A DNA stretch of 64,000 bases from NCBI GenBank assembly GCA_022225965.2, contig JAKJXP020000079.1, forward strand, positions 124,001 to 188,000, in the 5' to 3' direction. Position 1 is the stretch's first letter; the number at the start of each line of letters is the position of its first letter. The stretch is from Diatrype stigma. Lineage: Eukaryota; Ascomycota; Sordariomycetes; Xylariales; Diatrypaceae. A program made the position numbers and the translations under genes. A model generated the notes under the pieces. It made no database searches. It saw only the letters and a list, made by a program, of their open reading frames with translations, and was not told the origin of the DNA. Shown one piece after another: positions 57,130 to 64,000 of this stretch.

Positions 57130-59135
57130 GCCGACATAACAATAAATATATTGCCAAGCTGGGAATTTCGTGATGAACATATGACGTTCTAGGAGATCGA
57201 TTGAAGTATGGGGCTTATAGCAGAAAGTGATAATTGTCTGGCTAGATACGAGCTTTCCAAGCTAGAGCTGGAAGAGCGGTTCTCTACAGAATGAAGCACC
57301 TGCAGTGTAGACCGCCCAGGTGGAGCGTTCCCTAGGTGGCTCCTATCTCCGAATAGAGCCCCTGATCTGCAACATAACATCATGTTTACGAGTATGAGAG
57401 AGGCTTGGCTCTAATCCTTCAGGACCTTTCCCTCATCGTATGACCGGCTGTTTCTACGTATTGCGGTCGGTTAAAAATATCCTTATCGTTTCTTGTAATG
57501 CGTTATATTTAGTTATATTACTGTACTCAATATATTGCTTAATGCAAAGGGAAGGATTGTTTGATAAATACGATAGAATCATTTTTTGCTATAGAAACCT
57601 GCAGTAACCTAATGATATCTACTTTTCGGCAGCATATCGGTCGGCCCCTATCCCTGTTGGCCCCCCTATCTTTTAATACAACCTTAAATATAGCTTTACA
57701 CCCGAGCGATTGTTCAGCCTTCCAAGTGCCTGCCGCTAAGAGAAAGCTCGTGCTCATGTATGAGCCGCAGAGAATATTGGAAGGTGTATTTGTCGAGCAT
57801 TTGCCTACCTTTGATGTCCCCCTTCACCCGCCGTGACAGATGTTCAAACCATCTGGAAGCAGTGGTGTAATAGCCCGGAATGTCACCAGTGCCGCTGTCG
57901 AACGGCAAAAGATCGGTTATTGACACAAGAGTCCAATCTAAGTTAAGTATTTGACAACCGCCGAAATAATTTGCTCACCTCGAATGAAAATCGCACTCCA
58001 CGATAGCGTGGGGAAAGGACGAGGACGTGGGGTTGACACGGATGGACGAGTTAAATATTGTATTCATGCAATATACGCCGCGTAGCTCTCAAAAGCCCAT
58101 GAGGCTGAGTCTAATTATACATAGAAGAAAAAAGTCAAGGGTTGTTGGCAGGCTGGTTGGCAAAATACATGACAAGCAAGGCCGCCTTTCGTGACATCGT
58201 TACTTAAAGATCAGAAACGTTACCCGTTACCAGTAATTAGTATCCAAGCAAATCGATCCCTTTGTCTATGCAATGCAATGCCGAACGAGTGATTATATGT
58301 ATATGCAATCCATGAAGATGTAGTTATGCACCTCGCGAAGGCCTTGGCCCAGAGCTTCATGGAAAGGAAAACAGATTTCGCGCCAAGCCAAGGCGTGAAA
58401 ACGAAACAACGAAACCCCGCCCGCTAGCTTGTAGATAAGGTCGCGTCGGCGCGGCCCGTCGTCGATAGATGAATGCCCGGCAATAGGGTGGCGCACCCTG
58501 CATGGGTCTTCCCAGGTCGCGACGGAAGTGCCATAGAGCCGGTATAAATGCGTGCAGTCTTACGGCCCTCGGCGTATATCGCTGCACTTTACGATGGGTA
58601 AAGATGAGGTCGAAATATGGTGGAGGATTATAGGGTTTAGTTATGCCCAGGCGCATCCAGTTACTTTCTTAGCAGAAAGCGTACACATTTCGCGTCAGAT
58701 CCATGCATAAGTTGGATGGCCCCCCCAGGACACGGTTGTCATTTTAATCTTGCATGGTCAGATGCTTGATCACCAAGAGTAGATGAAATCCAAGCATCAA
58801 GGCTGGCGAGATGAATGTTTAAGCGTGACATGTATCGAGATCACTTTACCGCGAGCACCACATGAGAGCCCAATATCTTGGCAAAAATGGCAGCGGTAGG
58901 TGTTGATTTCGAAAGCATTGTCCGAGGGAGGGCTAGCAACTGGTGAGGCTCCGCCAAAGGTCTTAGCCTCGCTGGCTTGGAGGGCGCTGCCGTTCTCAGA
59001 TACCGCGCTACGGTGGAGTATACGGTGCTAGGCACATGTCGTACATGTCTCTTACTGTCCGGAAGATCACAGTGAGCAGGGTGAGGGATGGGAAGGGAGA
59101 GATTTCATCAATCATAAAACGAAGATAGAAAAGTT
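57130..59135. other. 2-kb region without a recognised gene, partly AT-rich
   Basis: 57460-57560 is strongly AT-rich and the remaining frames are short. This could be decayed 3' sequence of the broken regulator or a mutated mobile element; no terminal repeats or transposase fragment were identified. Confidence 0.45.
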
Positions 59136-60529
59136 TCATTTTGTGTTCCCAAAGCTATGCCTTGGGTGAAGTTGCTTTTGCTTGGAGGAGAAGGTCATCT
59201 CCCGGAATCCAGCCATCTCGATTCGTCTCCGCTCGGGCGTCATTGGTATACCGGAAGGCGGCGAAGAGCTGACAGTGGAGTAGGTCCGCGTGTGGCTGAC
59301 ACTGGACTGCGAGCGGGTGCTGGGTGATGGGCTGATCATATCGAAGTCGTAAGATCCGTACATATCGGCGTAAGGTCCTGATGGCTCAATCTCTTGAGTA
59401 TCCATAGGTGATAACGTCAGAGCAGCAGCCTGGGCACGCTCAGCAAGGGTTTCATCGAGTGTAGTTTTATATCTAGACTTTGGTTAACGCCATGGGAGAG
59501 TGAAGTAGGAAGTCATCTCAGTGCGCTTGAAGTCCAGGGGGGGCCTTTCAGAATCAATCCATCCACCGACCCATCTACGTAAGGGCTATCGGGTATGTGA
59601 TGATGCCATAAATAAGGGACTTACTGCTCGATTTTGGCCTCGGCCTTCTTGAAGCGGGTGTCCCAAGCACGCGATAGTCCCTTGAACTTCTCGGCGTCAG
59701 GCAGCATCTTGACCTGTCTCTGTAGCTTCTCAATGGCTAGGCTACCGCGACTTAGGTCATGTGACAACAGCGTAGCCTGGCCATCGATGGAGCCAACACT
59801 ATCCTCGACAGCTTCGACACGCTGGCTGATTGCTTTGGTCCTGCTATCGATGACGCGGACGCTGTCGTCGATGGATTCGATTCTCTGGCTTGCCGACCTC
59901 GTCTTGCTGTCGATCGTCTGCAGGCCACTCTCCAGCGTTTCGAGTCGCTGGCTGAGCCCCCTTTGCACGATATGGCTAGCTTCCATGTCGAGTTGCTTGC
60001 CGTCAATCGTCCGAATGCCTTCCTCCAGCGCCTCCATGCGCTGGGCCATTGATCTATGCATGGACTCGATAGCATCCTGATCCAGCTTCATGCGGGCTTC
60101 GAGGGCTTCGACCCTCTTGGTGACAGCGGCAGCCTTTTGGACCTGTTGTTCGATGGCCTCAAGGCGCTGGGACAGGATCCTCTCGAAATGCGACCGCGAT
60201 TCCTGCGCCTTCGCATCTCCATTCTGAAGCATGAGAGGCGGCAGCGCGTTGGACGCTGTCTTCTTGCCGCGACGGAGATAACCCCAGATCAATAGAATCC
60301 AGACAGCGCCCAGGATGATCGCCGTACCAACGAGCCGATCGTTCCACGCGCTCCAGAGACCCGGAGCCGTTACGGGGCGGAAGTCGTCCACCACGGCGTC
60401 AAGCGTGATCTGGCTAGGCGGGCCATACCGCCGCTCCGGATGTTGTGGCCCATGCTGATATTCAGCAGACCGAAGCGGGTCATTAGAGAAGGCTGATATG
60501 ATGCTATTCCAATTAAATAATACCGACAT
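59136..60529 (-). CDS. Single-pass membrane protein with 21-residue coiled-coil repeats
   Basis: Two exons (60529-59625, 59472-59136) give 413 residues. The ATG at 60529 was preferred; an in-frame ATG at 60634 would add 35 residues. A transmembrane helix lies at about 66-83 (LVGTAIILGAVWILLIWGYL). Residues 110-300 are a long coiled coil. Three consecutive 21-residue units start SQR at 193, 214 and 235 and end near ID(S/G), with related units at 120 and 162. If not spliced, exon 1 ends in a TAA that is part of a perfect GTAAGT donor. Joining to CTAG/ATATAAAAC restores a 112-residue Ser/Pro-rich tail containing PMTPERRRIEMAGF. An alternative acceptor near 59575 gives a shorter tail. No family is recognised; location and partner unknown. 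Confidence 0.7.
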
Positions 60530-61977
60530 GTCGCGTAAAGAGACGGTGACAGAAAGCAAAGAACGCGCTTTGAACAAAGATGCACGATAGACGATACGCG
60601 GATACGCCCAATGGAACGGACCGAACAGAGGCACAAAATAATGACGGAGATTTTCAGAGACAAAGCTCTTTCACTTTTGTTCGCGACGCCGGTGAATATG
60701 CAAAAAAGAGGTCGAGGTCGGTATGGATGCCCGAGACCACCTGCACACGTGGACCACGTCACGTCCGAGATCGAAATTCAGGCATTGGATTTCCCCTGGG
60801 GTGACAGCAGGAGGATGGAAAAAAAGAAGAAAAAACCCAGAAAAGGCCGATACGTGGAGGCAGGCAGGCGCTGGTTGGCGCGCTGGCAGCACTAGATAGC
60901 GCTAGACGGCTTGGCGGCGCACGAGGAGCGGATTCGGTAAGTGCTAACTGGATACCAGCTCGATGCTAACTGGGTAGCGCCCGGATAGCGGGCGGGTAGT
61001 GCTGGTAGTGACAGGTCGCTCTATCCCAGTGGCCCATCCCAGTCCCTGCCCGCCCTGGCAGCCCTGCCCGCCCCATCGCCGCCCCATACGTGTCAAGGAG
61101 CTGGCGAACCAGTTGTCGAGCGGCTCTGGCGGTCTAACGGGGTCCAATGGAGCCCGTCTGATGGGTCTAACGCCCGAGTTGTGGGACTGGATCACGTGCA
61201 GCAGCTTTCCCCCTAAGATCCTCCTTGATCCTTAAGATGATTTATCCACGTAGCCAAGTGGGTTCGCCAGATCGGGGCTTAGAGCGTCCGAGAGTGTCCC
61301 AAATGGTACGAGCTACGGCGAACTACTCGAGATCACATTCTCTTTTCGGTCGATAGCGATTGCCGATACGCTGCCCTGTATTGGCGTTGTACGTATAATA
61401 TTGTACATATTGCACATATTATACATACTATACCTACTATGCATACATAATTCCAATTCCCCTGAGGGGCGGTGAGCCAGAGCTGCCCAGTTCTCGCTGC
61501 CAGCGCCATAGCATTGGTAGCATTGGAAGGTAATATACAAGTAACTCTAGCCTCTCTCCCTACTCTAGCCTTGAACAAGTTTTATTACTTCTTCTCACAA
61601 AACAGATCGGAGCTCATCTTGGAAATTGAACGCTCGCCATACATACTCCGTTCTCCATACTCCATACTCCATACTCCTGTTTCGTGCAGCGTAATCTCAT
61701 GCGTCTGCAAATGAGATGGATCTCGGAATATGCGCAATGGTTGATATCATTATTACCCACGAAGTACGAAGTACTAGACTAAATATCTGCCCACAAGTCC
61801 CCTCCTCCTGAGTCCTGACCTGAGTACGCGCCTGTCACGCGTCTGCCGCCTCACTATGTACCTGCTATGTAGGTACCTAGTCGTCTTGATGCCTCTTTGC
61901 TTTCTTTTCGGAAATGAAACATCAACCTATTGCGGAGTAACAACTGCATAGGAAGAAAGAAAGAAAAAAGTAAACCA
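60530..61977. other. 1.4-kb intergenic region
   Basis: Promoter of the coiled-coil membrane protein gene and 3' flank of the amidohydrolase gene. TACAT/TATAC-rich stretch at 61395-61450 and CTCCATA tandem repeats at about 61650-61677. No gene recognised. Confidence 0.5.
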
Positions 61978-63885
61978 TCACATGTAGCTCGGCCCGTAGC
62001 CGGTCCCCTGCCCTCGCAGCACGTCGCTCTCCGGCACGCGGTGGTAGTCGTAGCCGCTCTGGTAGGCGCCCTCCAGCACCGGCAGCGGGGTGTTCTTCAT
62101 GACGGCCTGGATGCGCCTCGCGCTCTCCAGGAAGCGGTCCTGCACGGCCGCGTAGCCTCCTCCTTCTCCTCCTTCTCCCACCAGCAGCCGGCGGTCGCGC
62201 TTCCGGAACACGCCGTTGACGACCACGTGCTCGATGTCGGCGACGCTCGCGTGCAGGATGACGGCGGCGACGGGGTCGGTCCAGCCCAGCAGCGCCGGCG
62301 ACCGCCCGTCCCAGACCACCACGTCGGCCCGCGCCCCCGGCGTGAGTACCCCTAGGTCCGGCCGCCGTAGCGCCAGACCCCCGCTGCGCGTCGCCAGCCG
62401 GAACGCCTGCCCCACCGACATCGGGTTGTTCGCCGGCACCGCCCACGCCTCGTTCACCGTCGAGTAGAACCGCGACCGCACCGTCTGCAGCCAGAGCCGG
62501 GTCTGTCGTGTCGCGTCGCGTCGCGTCGCGCGGGGGTGTCAGTGGCAGGACAGCAATGGTGCAACAACAGTCTCGGGGTGAAGGGAACGAAAAGGCCGTG
62601 GCCGTGGAAGAAGATAGGGAGAGGAGAAGAGGGGAGCGGCGAGGAGAGGGAGAGGGGAGAGGGAGGAGCAAGGGCATGCATCTGATGAACTTAGATAAGA
62701 TGCCTTTGCTCTGCTCTGCTCTGCTTTGCGTTGCATTGCTCACCTGCGTCAGGATGTCGGTCGAGTACGTGAAGTGCGTGTCAACGCCGATCGAGGCCTG
62801 GTCCTGGATCAGGTGGCCCGTCGGCTGGCCGTGGCCGTAGTGCATCTCGCTCTCCGGCGTGATGGAGATGTACTGGTTCGTGGTGCGGAGCAGCTGCGCG
62901 CCCTTCGCCGTGAGGAAGGACGCGTGCGAAATGACGACCGGCGTGTCGCTATCTAGAATCCCGGCCCTCTGGAACGCCTCGGGATCGTTCCCGTCTTTCG
63001 TCCCGACAGGTCAGCATACTGGGCACAATAATGGGCGGGGTGAGGCGCGTTGCGTTGGGGATACTCACAACACCACGGTCCGCCTAGGCCGTGTGCAGTC
63101 ACGACCGAGACGTTGTTGTCCCTAGTCAATTTTCACGGGTTTTTTTTAGCAGTTTGTGCCTTGGTAACTAAGAGGTCGGCTGTGTCTTACCGGATCAAGC
63201 TGGTTACCGCCTTGATTTCCTCCGCCGGGCCCGACGACCATCCGTCATACGCGATCGCCACTGTCGTCGTGTCGCTCGTGGTATTCGCGAACAGATCGCG
63301 CCAGTTCTTGACCTGCTCCGCGAACGTGAAGTTCGTCGTGGTGTTGTGGAGCGTGTAGGCCCAGAAGACCCGAGCACCGCTGTCGATCGACGCCTGCAGG
63401 CCGGCTTGGGCTGTGGCCGGGGACCAGATATGATGCGCGTGATCCAGGGTCGTGGTCACGCCCGCGTTCAGGGCCTCGTACAAGCCGGCCAGCTGGCTGA
63501 TGTAGACGTCGTCCGCGGTGAACACGGGCGCCGCGGCATACTCGCCGTACCGGCTGAAGTACTCCGTGAGGGTCGTGTTCGACCCGAGCGTCTTGAAGAC
63601 GGTCTGCCAGCCGTGTCTGTGGGTGTCGATGAAGCCCGGCGTGATGATCTTGTCCGTGCAGTCGACGTACTCCGTATCGGCTGGGATGTCCCAAGGAGCG
63701 CTGTCAGAGATCGAGGTGATGTTGTCACCTTCGATCAAGAGCGAGCCATTGCGGATGACTTGTGGCAGCTCCGTTTCCGTATCCCATGCAATGATGGTCC
63801 CACCGCTCAGCAAGATAGCACCGGCTACTAACCTTGCCCATTGCAAGATGGCAAATCCTGCCCAGAAGCCGAGCACGGTATACAT
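61978..63885 (-). CDS. Metal-dependent amidohydrolase (chlorohydrolase/deaminase type) with N-terminal hydrophobic signal
   Basis: Four exons (63885-63191, 63121-63069, 62994-62744, 62502-61978) encode 507 residues. An amidohydrolase-superfamily TIM barrel hydrolysing C-N or C-Cl bonds on an unknown, possibly heterocyclic, substrate. Metal ligands: HxH at His89/His91 in FIDTHRHG, His242 in TAHGLG, His273 in VISHASF, Asp321 in GVDTHF. The N-terminus (VLGFWAGFAILQWARLVAGAILL) is hydrophobic, suggesting secretion or membrane anchoring, and NNTT/NFT-type glycosylation sites follow, in line with an extracellular form. The C-terminus has the usual cap-strand region (GVLTPGARADVVVWDG). Exon 2 is only 53 nt but carries His242. 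The third intron (241 bp) holds a CGTCG repeat and a long purine tract. Confidence 0.88.
62606..62674 (+). repeat. Purine tract inside amidohydrolase intron 3
   Basis: About 70 nt almost wholly A/G on the plus strand (GGAAGAAG...GAGGAGAGGGAGAGGGG...), with three pyrimidine interruptions. On the transcribed strand it is an extended polypyrimidine stretch. Nearby 62508-62531 carries tandem GTCGC/CGTCG units. Confidence 0.8.
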
Positions 63886-64000
63886 GATGTTGGCGAAGAA
63901 ACGTGGACAGACTTCAGAAGGGTTAAGTATACCGCATTAACCGGATTAAAAGTGATGCCAGTGTGATTTGGCGGACCTCTTATATCCTTTCACTGGCGAC
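63886..64000. other. 5' flank of the amidohydrolase gene
   Basis: Upstream of the amidohydrolase start, up to the window edge. Nothing specific recognised. Confidence 0.5.

Noticed and set aside
57539..57926. Short minus-strand frames that might be transposase fragments
   Set aside because: No catalytic motif, terminal repeat or target duplication could be identified.
1..64000. CRISPR array, rRNA operon or bacterial-type operon
   Set aside because: No regularly spaced direct repeats or rRNA sequence; genes have spliceosomal introns and individual promoters.

Overview
The window looks like nuclear DNA of a filamentous ascomycete (Pezizomycotina, probably Sordariomycetes). Genes are broken by short introns of about 48-240 bp with GTRNGT-type donors, CTAAC/CTGAC-like branch sites and (C/T)AG acceptors. 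The gene set (VAM7-type SNARE, fungal Urc4/Urg3 protein, SRPK-like kinase, OPT transporter, HSPA12-like Hsp70, NACHT-TPR protein, F-box protein, Zn2Cys6 regulator) is typical of that group. The intergenic DNA is full of TAGGTA/TACCTA words that often form palindromes. I rebuilt exon structures by hand. In every spliced model below the exon lengths sum to a multiple of three and the reading frame stays open across all joins.

Layout: 0.2-3.5 kb (-) SNF2 ATPase with an inserted RING finger and two N-terminal SUMO-interaction-like motifs. 4.6-6.0 kb (-) omega-3/delta-12 fatty acid desaturase. 9.0-11.3 kb (-) Hsp70-like ATPase. 12.4-14.0 kb (+) coiled-coil protein. 14.9-15.8 kb (-) secreted DUF985 cupin. 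17.5-19.4 kb (+) D-2-hydroxyacid dehydrogenase with a G66/C21 homopolymer pair in an intron. 19.9-22.9 kb (-) large disordered nuclear-type protein. 24.0-26.3 kb (-) OPT transporter. A 4.5-kb stretch without a recognisable gene follows.

30.9-36.5 kb holds a small catabolic neighbourhood: a TfdA-type dioxygenase (-), a ribokinase (-) and, divergent from it, the uracil-catabolism protein Urc4/Urg3 (+). Ribosylurea has been proposed as an intermediate of the URC pathway, so a ribokinase sharing the promoter region with URC4 is a plausible functional pairing; this is inference. 36.8-38.2 kb (-) F-box protein. 39.0-41.1 kb (-) SRPK-like kinase with a C-terminal membrane segment. 43.0-44.1 kb (+) PX-SNARE Vam7. 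45.3-47.2 kb two unrecognised ORFs.

48.7-55.5 kb (+) is the largest gene: a 2209-residue STAND (NACHT) NTPase with a long TPR array, an NLR-like architecture. It is followed by a frameshifted, truncated Zn2Cys6 regulator (56.5-57.1 kb), a membrane-anchored coiled-coil protein with 21-residue repeats (59.1-60.5 kb, -), and a metal-dependent amidohydrolase with a hydrophobic N-terminus (62.0-63.9 kb, -).

No rRNA, convincing tRNA, CRISPR array or intact transposon was seen.
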